From NCBI GenBank assembly GCA_032173965.1, contig CM063289.1, forward strand, positions 30,422,690 through 30,486,689: a DNA stretch of 64,000 bases, in the 5' to 3' direction. The notes below the pieces were generated by a model, which was not told the origin of the DNA, did not search any database, and saw only the letters and a program-made list of their open reading frames with translations. The translations under genes and the position numbers were made by a program. The stretch is from Sitta carolinensis. Its lineage: Eukaryota > Chordata > Aves > Passeriformes > Sittidae. Of this stretch, positions 23,741 to 36,620 are shown piece by piece (the first letter of the stretch is position 1; each line of letters opens with the position of its first letter).

Positions 23741-24034
23741 GGACAGGAATGCTGGGCTCTGTTTTTAGTGGACCATGCAAAACTGCACTTATGTAGGTTA
23801 TAATTATATAAATAATACATAATTATATTGATAAGAAACACAAATAATGTAATTATTTGGGGGTGAAATATTTCTTGATTTGTGGATCACGAGAATCAAT
23901 GTTTAGAGTTTCCAGGGTACCTGTGGATGGGATCGTGTCTGTACAATGGGACAGAATAAATACAATTATTATGGTAATTGTGCTGCTTAAACAAATCTGT
24001 AGTTAAATAATCATAACTGAAATGGTATCAATAT

Positions 24035-24560
24035 GGTGATATTTATCCACCATATATACAATATAATATATCATAATAAAATGGTATCAATATGGTGATA
24101 TTTATCCACCATCTATACATAGATACAATATAATAAACCATAATAAAATTATATCAATATGGTGATATTTATCCACCATCTATACATAGATACAATATAA
24201 CAAACCATAATAAAATGGTGTAAATATGGTGATATTTATCCACCATCTATACATAGATACAATATAATATACCATAATAAAATTATATCAATATGGTGAT
24301 ATTTATCCACCATCTATACATCTATACAATCTAATAAACCATAATAAAATGGTATAAATATGGTGATATTTATCCACCATCTATACATAGATACAATATA
24401 ACAAACCATAATAAAATGGTGTAAATATGGTGATATTTATCCACCATCTATACATCTATACAATATAATATACCATAATAAAATGGTATCAATATGGTGA
24501 TATTTATCCACCATCTATACATCTATACAATCTAATAAACCATAATAAAATGGTATCCAC
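24035..24560. repeat. ~66-bp minisatellite, about eight units
   Basis: Units contain 'atatggtgatatttatccac', 'catctatacat', 'acaatataataaaccataat' and 'aaaatggtat'. The unit is 59 bp at the first step and 66-68 bp afterwards, owing to insertion of 'catagata'-type sequence. Confidence 0.93.
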
Positions 24561-24939
24561 ATGTGCATTCTGAAGGGATGGAGGGAGCTGGGTTTGGGGA
24601 GCTGTACCCCGAATTCCCGAGCACTGTTAATAAATCCCCTGGGAAGGGCTGGAGGCTGCAGCTTGGCATTCCCTTGACATTGTGCTGGCGCTAATATTCA
24701 TTTGTGGTGAGGAGCAGGGAGAGAGTTCCTAAAAATAAATCACTGGAGAACTTCTAAGATGCAGGCTGAGTCCTTCCCCCTCTCCCTCTGGCGTTTTGTT
24801 CCACCCTGAGTGGGGCATTGACAAATTTAGGGGTTTTATTGCTGGATTTCTGTACCAGCACTAGAAGGAAAGCCATGAAATTTATCTTTGGTCTCAGATG
24901 AACAAGGGGTGACTGGCAGAGAGGGGTAGGTGGGATATT

Positions 24940-25100
24940 GGGAAGGAATTCCTGCCTGGGAGGGTGGGGAGAGGCTGGAACAGCATTCCCAGAGAAGCTG
25001 TGGCTGCCCCTGGATCATCCCAGGGGTGACACTGGATGGGCTTCAAGGTCCCTCCCAACCCAAACCAGTCTGGGATTTTTGGGATGTGCTTCTATGAAAT
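24940..25100 (+). mobile_element. CR1 3'-end fragment, sense
   Basis: The order 'ggaacagcattcccagagaa', 'gctgtggctgcccctggatc' and 'aggtccctcccaacccaaac' is the sense CR1 3' region, ending near a 'ctgggattttt' terminus. Confidence 0.75.
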
Positions 25101-26439
25101 ATTTGCTGTAAGAATTCCCCGTTGTGCTCCTGGGGGGGGTTGAGACGGCAGAACTCACCTGTTAATAATAAAAATAAATTATTTCCTAAGGGGCATGCCC
25201 CGGTTGGCTCAGGGACATCACAAAGCTCCCATTTTTTGAAGGCACAGTGCCACCCTTCTTTTTTTTTTTTTTTTTTTTTGGCCAATTTTAGGTTCTTTTC
25301 CTTTGCTTCCTGCATTTTCAAGGGAGCTGCTCCGGCTGGGCTAGAAAGTGCAAATGAAAAGCTCCCAGCTCCAGCACTGCTGCAGCAGCTTCATTCAGAG
25401 CAGCCTTTTCAAAGCAGGTGCTGACCTACTTGCTTTAAATTGGGCCCTTTTTAACCGCGCTTAATTAAAATTTATTCCTTTTTTTTTTTTTTTAACGGGC
25501 TCCATGAAAGCCCTTTGTGCATCCCAACGGGCGCTCCCTAGAAGTGGGAGCGCTGGGATTGGTGTCCCGGGAGACACTCCACTTTTCCCCCCAATAAATT
25601 CCCCATCCTGTTTTGCGGGCGCACACGGATGCCTTTGTGATGCTGGAGGGTGCTCAGCGGCTTTTTTTTATCCCCAACAACAACAACAAAAAAAAAAAAA
25701 AAAAAAAAAAAAAGAGAGAGGAAACGGCCGGGAATTGTCGGGATGAATTCCCTGAGAGTGTCGAGATGAATTTCGCTCGGAGTTGAAAGCAGCGCTGGAT
25801 TCCAGGCGCTTTCCAGACTTCCCCACTCTCTTGGAAACGAGTGTCACTGCGGGTTATGTCAGAGCAGGAAATTGCTGCGGCTTTGCGCTCGCCGGCAGGG
25901 ACTGACCGCCCGATAATTATCATTTAATAGCTCATTTAGCCCCAGGCACCTCTGGCCATGAGAGGGAAATCCCAGCGTCTCCAAGGTCACGGTGGCCCGG
26001 ATCACTTTGGGATTCTTCAGGATCCTCGCCGTTCTTTGGAGCGTTCCCGTCTCCAAAAGGAAGATTTTTGGCTGGTTTATTAGGATGTAAATCTGCTGGA
26101 GAAGGGTGGCTCGCGGTTAATTAAAAATGCGAGCAAACAATGAGCAGGATCTGCATCTGTCACGGGTTTGTTTTAGGTTTTTGGGTTTTTTATTTTTTAT
26201 TGTGGCATTTGGGAAGGGAGCAGATGAGTTTGTTTTGTTCCAAAGCCAATTAGGAAGGGACAAAACGATCAGTCAGCAGCAGGGACCGGTGTGGGAAAAA
26301 ACCTTTCCAGAGTCTGGGGTTGGGGAGAAACTTCTTTTCCTTGGAAATAAAATCTGTGTGCTGGGGTGGAGGGGGGAAGGTTCTATCAGGCAAAACCTGA
26401 GGGATTTTTGGAGCTTATTTTGAACTTCGTTTGGCAAGG
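25101..26439. other. Unique non-coding; CpG-containing core at about 25490-26060
   Basis: Homopolymers occur at 25257-25279 (T), 25479-25494 (T) and 25687-25713 (A after CAA repeats). Positions 25720-25930 hold several CpGs and the palindrome-like 'cgataattatcatttaat'. It could be a conserved non-coding element, but I cannot test conservation here. No exon recognised. Confidence 0.35.
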
Positions 26440-26720
26440 TTTTCTGTTTTCCTCATCACGGAATGGTTTGGGTTGGGAGACACCTTAAAGCTCACCCAGT
26501 TCCTCTCTCCTACACCTTCCATATCCCAGGCTGCTCCAAGCCCATCCAGCCTGGCCCTGGACAATTCCAGGGATGCAGGGGCAGCCACAGCTGCTCTGGG
26601 AATTCCATCCCGGGGTCTCAAACCCTCAGGAGGAGGAATTCCTCCCCAGAATCCCACCCTGTGGCAGTGGGAGAAGCAGAGATCCTCACATCCTCCTCTG
26701 CTCTGCCAGAATCTCCAAAC
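26440..26720 (-). mobile_element. CR1 3'-region fragment
   Basis: Antisense CR1 order: 'ggaatggtttgggttgggag', 'cccaggctgctccaagccca', 'gacaattccagggatgcagg', 'ggcagccacagctgctctgg'. It passes without a visible break into family D. Confidence 0.75.
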
Positions 26721-27260
26721 CCCGGAGTTCTTTCCAAAAGGAGACAGAGGAGCCCTTGGACCTGACTGCAGTAAAGGCAGAGCCCATGGGGTTTCTCCCA
26801 TTTTTAGAGGATTTTCCCTCCTTTTTATCCCCTTTCCCAGCCCCATTTCCCTCTCTCTTTCCCCCCTGCAGAGGCACAGCCTGCCCTGAACCCCTGACCC
26901 CTGAGATTCCCCTCTCATGGATAACCCTCCCTTCAATTGTTCATCCTTATGGAATTGATGGACTCTCCCCATTGTTTCTTTCACCTTCCAACATCCAATC
27001 CCATTTCTCAGCAAACCCACAGTTTGTCTGTGAAGGCAAATCTCTTTTTTCCATTCCTCAATCAGTGGAACCCTTCCCATTGTTGCTTTTCTCTCCCAGT
27101 GCTGGTTTTATCCCCAGCAGCCCCAAGGCTCCTTTGGAAGGACAAATCCCTCAGCTCCATCCCACAGCTCCACCTCTCAAGGAAAGTCCTGCTTTGGCTT
27201 CCAACTCCTTTATTTTTGAGCTTGTGGAGACACAAAAGAAAATCCTCTGGGAACAAGGAG
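26721..27260 (+). mobile_element. Dispersed repeat family D, copy 2 (uninterrupted)
   Basis: This matches 6578-6903 plus 7459-7720, including 'ggagacagaggagccctt', 'ctgacccctgagattcccct' and 'tccttatggaattgatggac'. It serves as the empty-site reference for the insertion at 6904-7458. A 282-codon + frame (26573-27421) crosses CR1 and this repeat; I recognise no domain in it, and the first copy is not open throughout. Confidence 0.65.
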
Positions 27261-28439
27261 GATTTCTCACCCCAGAAATTCACGTGCAGGTGAAGATGGC
27301 CAAAGCTGCTCAGCAATGCTCATCCCCGATTTTGGAGAGTGTTCCACGATTTCTGCTCTTTGCCCTTGGATCAGGAGGCACAAAATCCAGCGAGGAGAGC
27401 ATTTCCAGCATAGGGAAGTGACCTGGAGAACCCCAATTTTACCATCTCAGAATTTTCAGGACTTGGAGCTTCTCCCATTCTGCTTTAAAGGGAGTAGAAC
27501 TGAGCACACCATGCTTAAAAAATTCCCGAGCTTGTCAAAAGTGGAGCTTGGACAGCAAATTCCAAAATGAAGATCTCTCACTGGGAAATGCCAGTATTGA
27601 GTTTCATTTCTTTTTTCTGTGAAATAGATTGATTTTTTTCCTCTAATTAGCCCACTACTTGTCACTAGAAGGTCCCAATAACATCTGAGATTATTTGACA
27701 CGACATACGGATGGCATTGATCTCGAAGTCAAAATATTATCTTTATTTCATTTCCTTTTCAAGCAGCACAAATTGCTACATCTTTTTCTGGTCAGAATTC
27801 CTCCTGTTTTGTTCTAGTGAGGCATCTTGACAGTTTGAACAGAAAATATGGGATACCTTGGGAGTAAAAGGGGAGGAAGAGCTGTTTTCATTAGCGTGGA
27901 AATGTTATCGCAGTCTCACACACGGGTGTTAAAAACATCTGCTCCTCTAATTAGTTCACTGAGTATTTCATTTTTCTCCATGGCTTGGAAGGCTCAGACA
28001 CGTCGTGCTGGGCTCCCTTACAACTGAAACAGCAGAAAATCAACTCAACCCAGGCCCAGCAAAGCTCAGTTCTGCTGCTGCTTTCAAAACACCCAAATTC
28101 TGCTTTGAAAAGGGATTTTTTTCCCCCAGACAAAGCCTTAAAGCCAAAAAGGGTTGGAGCAGGGATGGCTGGAATGTTCTGCCTGGAGATTTCCATCGCT
28201 CTTAATGGCATCTGAGGGGTTAATTAGTGGCTAATTTGGGGGTATTTTTGTGGGCAGTGTTTGGGGGGTGTTTAATGTGAATTACTGCAGGTTTATTGTT
28301 GGGTGGAGGTGCAGAGCACAGGAGGGGAAGTTTTATTTCCCTTTTTTCCTTCCTAGGGAGCTGCTTGTGAATCTCCTCTCCACCTCTGAGGATGGCAGGG
28401 AGTCTGCATCCCCTGAGGCTGCAAATTCCTGTAGGAAAT
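27261..28439. other. Unique non-coding
   Basis: Ordinary composition, no arrays. The stretch 27590-27960 is non-repetitive and could be a conserved non-coding element. This is inference only. Confidence 0.4.
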
Positions 28440-29370
28440 TCACATAAAACATTGGGAATTCCCATGGAACATTGGAAACTCACATAAAACAATGAGAATT
28501 CATATAAAACATTGGAAATTCCCATGGAACGTGTGGGAAATTGCCATGGAACACTGGAAACTCACATAAAACATTGAGAATTCACATAAACATGAGATTC
28601 ACATAAAACATGGGAATTCCATGGAATGTGGAATTCATGGAACATTGGAACTACATAAAACAATGAGAATCACATAAACAATGAGAATTCACATAAAACA
28701 TTGGGAATTCCATGGAACATGTGGGAAATTCCCATGGAACATTGGAAATCACATAACACTGAGAATTCACATAAACATGAGAATTCACATAAAACATGGA
28801 ATCCATGGACTGTGGAAATTGCATGGACACTGGAACTAATAAAAAAATGAGAATTCACATAAACATTGGAATTCATGGAACATGTGGGAAATTCCCATGG
28901 AACATTGGAAACTCACATAAAACATTGAGAATTCACATAAAACATTGGGAATTCCCATGGAACATGTGGGAAATTCTCATAGAACATTGAGAATTCACAT
29001 AAAACATTGGAAATTCACATGGAACGTGGGAAATTCTCATAAAACGTGGGAAATTCTCATAGAACATTGGAAATTCACACAAAACACTGAAAATTCACAT
29101 GGAATATGTAGGAAATTATTCACATGAAACACGTGGGAAATTCACATAAAACACTGGAGACTCCCATGGAATATGTGGGAAATTATTCCCACGGTACATG
29201 CGGGAAATTCCCATTGAACACGTGGGAAATTCACATAAAACATTGGGAATTCACATGGAACATGTAGAAAATTATTCACAGGGAATATGTGGGGAATTAT
29301 TCCCATGGAACATGTGGGAAATTCACGTGGAACCTCTGAGAAATTCACCTCAAACGCTGGGAATTCGCAT
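28440..29370. repeat. ~20-bp minisatellite
   Basis: About 45 units of 'gaattcacataaaacattgg' alternate with 'gaattcccatggaacatgtg'. Positions 28560-28880 are eroded by single-base losses. The two unit types alternate irregularly. Confidence 0.94.
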
Positions 29371-29582
29371 GGAATTTCAAATATTCTGTTTGCCTGATCT
29401 CTGATAAAATCCCAGTCTCACCAAGCCATGGCTTGTGCCAGGTTTTTCTAGGATCAAAATCCAGGCCAGACTATTTTATGGTGCAGCCACAGCCCTTGGA
29501 CAACGTTGGAGCAGCTCCTGGTGTGCCAAGGCAGGAAATCCATGGGATACAGCTGGGCTGCTGCCCATGGGTGTAAACCAGG

Positions 29583-30052
29583 AAAAATAATAGGATAGAA
29601 ATAGAAAGAATAGAAATATAGAATGAATAGAAATATAGAAGAAATAGAATAGAAATAGAAAAAAATAGAAAATAGAAAAATAGAAATAGAAAAAAATAGA
29701 AATAGAAATAGAAAAATAAATAGAAATAGAATAGATATAGAAATAGAAAAATAGAAAAGAAATAGAATAGAAATAGAAATAGAAATAGAATAGAAATAGA
29801 AATAGAAAAAAAATAGAAAATAGAAATAATAGAAATAGAAAAATAGAAATAGAAATAGAAATAGAATAGAAATAGAATAGAAATAGAAATAATAGAAATA
29901 GAATAGAAAAATAGAAATAGAAATAGAAATAGAAATAGAAAATGAAATAGAAATATAGAAATAGAAAATAGAAAAAGAAAAATAAATAGAAATAGAATAG
30001 AAATAAATGAAAATAGAAAAAGAATAGAAATAGAAATGAAAAATAGAAGATG
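29583..30052. repeat. Hexanucleotide (ATAGAA)n microsatellite
   Basis: About 470 bp of ATAGAA with short A-run interruptions. It is purine-dominated on the + strand. Confidence 0.95.
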
Positions 30053-30084
30053 AATAAACCCAGGTGCCCTTTGTGAAAACACAA

Positions 30085-30165
30085 GGGGAATTGTGGAATT
30101 TTGGGATGGCAGGACCTCAGAGCCCATCCCTGCTGTGGGCAGGGACACCTTCCACCCCAAACTCT
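30085..30165 (-). mobile_element. CR1 3'-end fragment, short
   Basis: 'gggatggcaggacctcagag' then 'gtgggcagggacaccttcca' is antisense CR1 3' order. Confidence 0.55.
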
Positions 30166-31378
30166 GGCTTTAAAGAACATTTTTGTGCCTCACTGCAGCC
30201 CTTGCAGAGCTCCCAGGCTTTGGCTTTGTCTCTGTAAACTGACGGCTCCTCTTAAGAAAAATTCCCTAAAAGCAAGAAATTAACTCGGGAAAATGTCACG
30301 AAAAAGACTTGCTCAAAACCAGGAGGAACTTCTCTCTCTGGCAGACTGACACCTCCTATAATCATCTTCTAAATCCAGAAGACAGGTTCTTTGTCATCTC
30401 AATAATCGCTTTTTTTGCTCTCCTGGGAAGTGACAAAGTGAAATCCTTCCCTCAGAATTCCGTCTGCTCCGGGTGGATGCTCTCCCTCCAGCAGCTCCCT
30501 CTCGGCTCAGGCTTCAGCCTCTCTCGTTTATTTGGGTTTATTTGTTTATTTTTGAGGGTTTGTTTGTACTTTTGGCTCAGTGCAACTCACCAGCAATTAA
30601 AACTCGACACTCCTGGGTCAGCATTGGAGGCTCAAATTCCAGCAGCAGGAGATCCATGGATGAAATCCCAGCCCAGCTGTGCTCTGTGGGGTTGGGAGCA
30701 GCCTGGGGTGGGTTTAGGATCCCTCCCACCCCAAACCAGTCCAGGTTTTCCAGCAGAGCTCTCAGCTCCCCTTTCCTCCCAGGCACTGGGTTTCCTTTGC
30801 TGGGGATAAAAACAGTGAGGAACTGGGCTGGGCTTCCCTTCCCAGGCTCTGCTCCCCACTTCCCTCTGGAATATTTCCCTCCACAACTGGCACAGAGGAA
30901 TTCGTGCACCTGGCTGGGACCTTGGTTTTCCATTTTTTTTTATTTCTCCCTCAAATCCTCCCCGCTCCTCTGCGTTCCCAGCTCATCCGCTGGAAATAAT
31001 TCTGGATTTTCTGTTCTCCCCTTCCAAGGAGCTGAGGGGGTCAGGAGGGAGCTGCTGGAGGTTCTTCCCACTGGAAGAACCCAGCAGGGAGAGCTGGACC
31101 CCAGCAGCCCCTTGGGAATTTCCCCTGGAATGGGAATTTCGGGATTGGGAGCAGGGAACCCTGTCTGGGTCCCGAGGTTCTGAGCACCAGGATGGAGTCA
31201 GGGAAAGGAGGAAGCTCTCTCCAATTTCTCCAATTTACCTGCAGGCACAGCTGCAAACATTTCCCTTGGGGTTTGGGGGGTAAATTAAGGATTAAGGCTG
31301 AGTGGATGAGCAGGGAGGTCTGGTGTGTAGGAAAAAGGCCAAAGGTTTTGGAATATGTTGGGGAAGATGGAATTTTAA
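30166..31378. other. Non-coding with one sense CR1 fragment
   Basis: About 30640-30775 reads 'ggttgggagcagcctggggt' and 'ggatccctcccaccccaaac', a sense CR1 3' end. The remainder is unique. A 236-codon + frame (30473-31183) overlaps the CR1 fragment and resembles nothing known. Confidence 0.45.
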
Positions 31379-31978
31379 CAGGGAGGTTTTAGAAATATAA
31401 ATGCTCAGCAGAAGGGGCTCCAGGAATGAGAGCAAGGTTGGATAGAAAAGAACAAAAGATATCTGAAAATAAAGATATTGCTGAGCTGGTTGGGATGGGC
31501 TGGGAAGAGATTTCATGGACTGAGGGCAAAGGATGAGTGTCCACAAACAAAAATGTTTGTACCAAGGAAAGAGAAATCTCCAAAAGCACAATCAAACTGA
31601 AAACATGGTTTTACCAAATGAGAAGAATTCTCCACTGCAGAAAAACAGAAAAAACAAGTTTGAAGCTTAAAAATATAAGGTGCTACCTGCTGGGGTTGGT
31701 CAGTTCGTGCCATAATCTGGGAATATCAGGAGTTAGGGTGGGCTGGAGGTGATGGCAAAGGGATTGGGGGTGTGGATTAAGATATCCAGCAGTGAGGAAT
31801 ATCTGCTCTCCAATGAAATCTCCAGTGCAAGCAGAGCAGAGGGGGCTCAGGCAGCCTCAGGCTGGAGCTGGCAGATTTTAGACCTGGCTTTAACCCACAG
31901 CCCCACATTGCTGTGACCTCTCCCCTGCAACAATCCCAGTTTTGGGGAGCATCTCAAGCCCCACACCTCTCAGGCTCT
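31379..31978 (+). mobile_element. Dispersed repeat family A, copy 2, one internal unit
   Basis: This matches copy 3 (61005-61842) in direct orientation and copy 1 in inverse orientation. It has a single ~215-bp unit whose left part matches the first unit of copy 3 and whose right part matches its second unit. Its tail, from 'gtgctacctgctggggttgg' to 'cacacctctc', is nearly identical to copy 3. Minus-strand frames in the unit are short and interrupted. Confidence 0.8.
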
Positions 31979-33282
31979 GGCAGGGATATAGGAATTGGCG
32001 TTTTTTTTATTTCCTCTTAATGCCAGTGGCAGCCCTGAGGAGCTTCCTTGGGGTCATCCCTGGGACACACAGAACATTTAGCCCTGGCTGGGGTCAGCAG
32101 AGAGGGGACATGAGCAAAGGAAAGGACCTGTGCAATTTGATTTTTATTTTGTCTTTTCCTGAACGTGGGACTAATCCACGATTGGAGAGGATTAAATGGA
32201 GAAATGTGCTGGAAATGACTTGGATCAAAAATAATTTAAGCGAAGCAATCTGTCTCAGTTTGAATTTTATTTGAATTTTTACTGCATTCATTTTTTTCTG
32301 GCTGTGTGAGATTGAGATCAGCATTCCACCACATTCCCCCTTGCAGAAGATTTCTCCAGTTTAAAAAAGTTTTCCAGCAAAAGCAATTCCAGCCTGGTTT
32401 TGGCAGCTTTCAATAACCAACAGCTGGAATCCCAAAGTATTTCCTTAAAATAATTCACCTGCTGGTTGAGCAGGGTGAAACCTGTGAGTTTCTGAACCAC
32501 CAATTTCGTGACTAATGGGATTAAATTTCATAACAGCAGCGAGGAATTTCACAGCCAGCAAGGCAGCAAATGTAAAACACGCACAGCAACATGATTTTAT
32601 TTTATTTTTTTTTTCCCTTTCTTTGTTTCAAACTTGAATTTGGAGGGTGAGGAGCCAACTCCAGAACGTGCTGTAAATAAATATTAAAAATTGGGTTTAA
32701 ACCAAGCAAAAATTCGAGGCTGCAAGTTGTCAGGTTGCTGAGCAGGGACCAAGCTGGTTAAAATACAGATTTTAGCTCTTTTTATAGCCTCAGCTTTCTA
32801 AAAGGCTCCGTAACTATGGTTGCTGCTGTTCCATTTGTGCTGAGCAGAAGAATGGAGATATTTTTATATTTTTTTTTTTTTTTTTGCACCTTTTGGGGAG
32901 AAGGGGAATGTTTTTTACTCCGGGGAAACTTGCTGTGAGGAGAGGATGCAGAGGAGAGCTCGATGTGAACTCTGCCCTGCCCTAAATTTATTTAAATTCT
33001 ATAAAGAGAAGGAAAACTGTGGAAATCCAGGAGCAAAACTGAGCTCCAGCTCGGGTTTAAACCCAGCTTAGGATCCTCCTGCAGAGGAGGAAAATGGGAT
33101 TTTTTTTTTTTTTTTTCCTGGTGTTTGGTCAGAATTCCCAGTGCTGCTCCTTTGGCTTTTCCCTTTATTGCTGTTTTCCCCTTTTCCTGAGGGTTAACCC
33201 CCAAATTGTCATTGGAATAATGGGATTTTAGAAGATTTGCTCTGCCCAGACACAGCCTGAGAGGAGAGATCCTGCAAGGTTG
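31979..33282. other. Unique non-coding
   Basis: Mixed composition with T-runs at about 32598-32614, 32867-32885 and 33099-33116. No recognisable exon or repeat family. Confidence 0.45.
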
Positions 33283-34066
33283 AGGAAAGATCCTCAATAT
33301 TGAGGAAAAATCCTGCAAGGTCGAGGAAAAATCCTACAAGGTTGAGGAAAAATCCTACAAGGTTGAGGAAAAATCCTAAAAGGTTGAGGAAAATCCTACA
33401 AGGTTGAGGAAAAATCCTACAAGGTTGAGGAAAAATCCTACAAGGCTGAAGAAAAATCCTACAAGGTTGAGGAAAAATCCTACAAGGCTGAGGAAAAATC
33501 CTAAAAGGTTGAGGAAAAATTCTACAAGGTTGTGGAAAAATCCTACAAGGTTGAGGAAAAATTCTACAAGGTTGTGGAAGATCCTACAAGGTTGAGGGAA
33601 GATCCTCAATATTGAGGAAAAATCCTACAAGCTTGGGGAAAAATTCTACAAGGTTGAGGAAAAATTCTATGAAGTTGAGGAAAAATCCTACAAGGTTGAG
33701 GAAAATTCTACAAGGTTGTGGAAAAATCCTACAAGGTTGAGGAAAAATCCTACAAGGTTGAGGAAAAATCCTACAAGGTTGAGGAAAAATCCTACAAGGT
33801 TGAGGAAAAATTCTATGAGGTTGAGAAAAATCCTACAAGGTTCAGGAAAGATCCTCAATATTGAGGAAAAATCCTACAAGCTTGGGGAAAAATTCTACAA
33901 GGTTGAGGAAAATCCTACAAGGTTGAGGAAAAATCCTACAAGGTTGAGGAAAAATCCTACAAGGCTGAGGAAAAATCCTACAAGGTTGAGGAAAAATCCT
34001 ACAAGGTTGAGGAAAAATCCTACAAGGTCAAGGAAAGATCCTAAATGTTGAGGAAAGTCCTACCAG
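33283..34066. repeat. 21-bp minisatellite, about 37 units
   Basis: Unit 'ggttgaggaaaaatcctaca' plus a. Because 21 is a multiple of three, one phase reads as a heptad series (Lys-Asn-Pro-Thr-Arg-Leu-Arg) on + and a hydrophobic series on -. Single-base losses break these frames repeatedly, so they are not maintained as coding. Confidence 0.95.
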
Positions 34067-34334
34067 GTTCTGGCTCTGGGGACTTTGTCCCAGTTCTTGG
34101 GGCTCCCTCTGAATTCCCCCATTTTCTGCACTTGTCTCCAGCCCACCCCTCTAAATTCCACCCCTGGCAGAGGGAAAAGGGGAATAAATAAAGGGAAATA
34201 TCCCCTGGCTGAAGGCAGGGCAGTCACGGCGAGCAGGGGGCTCCAGGAACATTCCAGAAGGAGCTGCTGCAAGAAGGAGCCCGGATTTGGGGTTTTCATG
34301 GAGGAAGAGCTGAATGGTCAGTGCACAGCTCATC

Positions 34335-35086
34335 TTTTATATATTTCATTATTATTAATGTATATTTTATATTTTATATTGTTATAATTATATGTTTATT
34401 TATATTTATTTTATATTTTATATTTATTATATTTATTTTATATTTATATTTTATATTTTATATTTATATTTTATATTTTATATTTATATTTTATATTATT
34501 ATATTTATATTTTATTTATTTATATTTTATATTTTATATTTATATTTTATATTATATTTATTTTTATATTTTATATAGTTATTTTTATTTTTATATTTAT
34601 ATTTTTAATATTTTATTTTTTATTTATAATTTTATATTATATTTAATATATTTATATTAAATAAACGTGTTTTACATATAAATATATAATATTATTTTAT
34701 ATTTATATTATATTTTAAATTGCTATTTTATATTTTATTTTTAAATATATTTTATATTTTATTTTATATTTTATATTTTTATTTTGTATTTTATATTTTG
34801 TATTTTATTTTATATTTATTTATATTTTTATTTTGTATTTTATATTTTGTATTTTATATTTTTATTTTATATTTTATATTTTATATTTTATTTATTTTGT
34901 ATTTTATATTTATATTTTATATTTTGTATTTTAATTTTATATTTATTTTATATTTTATATTTTATATTTTTATATTTTATATTTTATATTTTATATTTAT
35001 ATTTATTTATTTATTTTACATTTTATATTTCATATTTAATATTCCTCTCTTTTATATTTTATATTTATTTTCTATTTTATATTAGA
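34335..35086. repeat. AT-rich TATTTTATATTT block
   Basis: About 750 bp almost entirely of T and A with 'tatattttatatttta' motifs and strand asymmetry (T-rich on +). Frames reading Tyr/Phe/Ile are artefacts. Confidence 0.93.
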
Positions 35087-35635
35087 TCTAATGGCAGATC
35101 CAATTGGCAAACAACACCCAATGACATTTCCCTCTTCTAGCAAACCTTTCTCCTCTCACATTTCCCCACATCCCCTTCCCTGACCCTTATGGAGCAGATA
35201 GTTGGTTTTCCACTGGCAGTTTCCTCTACAAGAACAGCTGTGCCAAACTATTGAAATTCGGATTCCAATTCCAGTCCTTCCAGTGTGGGCTCCTCTCTGG
35301 AATCCCCTCCTCGCTGGGCGCCCCTGCCTTTATCCCGGGCTGTTGTCCCCAATTCCATCTCTTCCCAGCCGGAGCAGGGCTGGGATGAGCTCCGAGCTCC
35401 TCCAGATGTTTTTCTCCAGGCTGAGGTTTGGATGCTCCCGTGCAGCTGTGCTGCCTGCTGGGGCTGGGCTGGGGCAGGGAGCAAAGGATCGAGCTGGGAT
35501 TTATTAAAAGAAACCCACGGCGAGCCCAGCCTGGCTGAGCACAACGTCCCACACTGGGATAAATTCCGCTCCACTGGCAAACCAGGATGAATTGTCCAGG
35601 TCTGGAGCTCCAGCTGTGCTGGGGGAGTAACAAAC
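35087..35635. other. Unique non-coding, GC-richer
   Basis: No arrays. Overlapping frames of 100-148 codons on both strands (35202-35672) do not resemble a known protein. Confidence 0.4.
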
Positions 35636-36060
35636 CACACGAATTCCTCCTTAGAACATGATCAAACTCCATTTATTCCAACAACTGAGCCCTTTTGTAC
35701 CTTTTTGGCCGGGCCACTGTCATTGTAGGGAGTGACAGAACTCTTCACACACATTGGCCAAAGCTGAGAGACACCAGAGAGTCCATCCCCCAGAAAGAAC
35801 CCAGAACATTCCTTACAGAAACCATGGCAATGTTTGTGTTCCAGCAGGGAGAACCAAGCCTTCCCAAACCAAAACATCACAAAGAAACTGATCCTAGAAA
35901 CAGAAACTGCGGATTTAGGAAATCCAGACCACACTCCATCCTCTTTGCTTCTCCTCTCACTCCACCCTTGGTTTTGTTCTTGGGTCTGAAATTTGTCCTC
36001 AGTCCCAAACTGGAGCAGGAATTGTTTTGTCTCTGCTCTGAGAAGAGAGCTCAGTAGCAC
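35636..36060 (-). mobile_element. Solo-LTR-like element (family C), single U3 unit
   Basis: This is related to 54735-55170 through 'gaattcctcc', 'tttattc', 'gtgacagaactcttcac' and 'cacattggccaaagc'. On the minus strand the order is repeat core, a TATA-like 'gtacaaaagg', then AATAAA (35672-35677 complement), as expected of U3-R. No retroviral gene lies next to it. Ends and target duplication were not resolved. Confidence 0.45.
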
Positions 36061-36534
36061 CTGATGTGAAACCTAAAGCTGGTTTAGTGGGCAGGTTTAG
36101 GTTTCATATTCAGTGCTGCTGAATCTAAAATCTATAGATTAATCTATATAATTAATCTTATAATCTACAGAAATCTATACAGAATCTAAAAAATATAAAA
36201 CAGTGGCCAGAGCCCTGATCTTACTCTCCCTCTTTTTCTGATCCCTGTATTTTTTTTTCCCCTAGGCAGCTGACACTGAGCACAGTGAGATCCCTTTTTT
36301 TGGTTTTTTTAATTTTCTTTCCCAGTTTGCAGTTTTCTCCCTTTAGCTCAGTGAATCTCACCACAAAGCTGAGCCTGTGAGGAGCTCCTGGATGCTTTTT
36401 TGCTGTTTGTTTTTGGGGTTTTTTTTGCAGCAGAGTTTTCTGCAAGTGCTTCCCTCGAGTGACAACGCTGGGAAACCTGTCAAAGGCTGGGAGGTGGGAA
36501 TGGTGGGGATTGAAATCCCTGCAGCATTCACAGC
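36061..36534. other. Non-coding, nothing recognised
   Basis: Includes an AT-rich patch (36115-36200) and T-runs; no exon seen. Confidence 0.45.
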
Positions 36535-36620
36535 TCAATCCCAAAATCCTGCCAGCCTTTGGGTTGGAGGGACCTTAAATCCCACCCCATCCCATCCCAG
36601 GCTGCTAAAACTCTGTTTTC
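36535..36620 (-). mobile_element. CR1 3'-end fragment, short
   Basis: 'gccagcctttgggttggagg' then 'gaccttaaatcccaccccat' and 'cccaggctgcta' follow antisense CR1 order. Confidence 0.6.

Noticed and set aside
26573..27421. 282-codon + frame with some complexity, possible zinc-finger-type leader exon
   Set aside because: It crosses an antisense CR1 end and a dispersed repeat whose other copy (6.6-7.7 kb) is not open; no C2H2 motif or other domain is visible.
33404..34051. Heptad-like Lys-Asn-Pro-Thr-Arg-Leu-Arg frames resembling a repeat protein
   Set aside because: The 21-bp unit forces the pattern; single-base deletions break the frame repeatedly and there is no start, splice or composition evidence for a gene.
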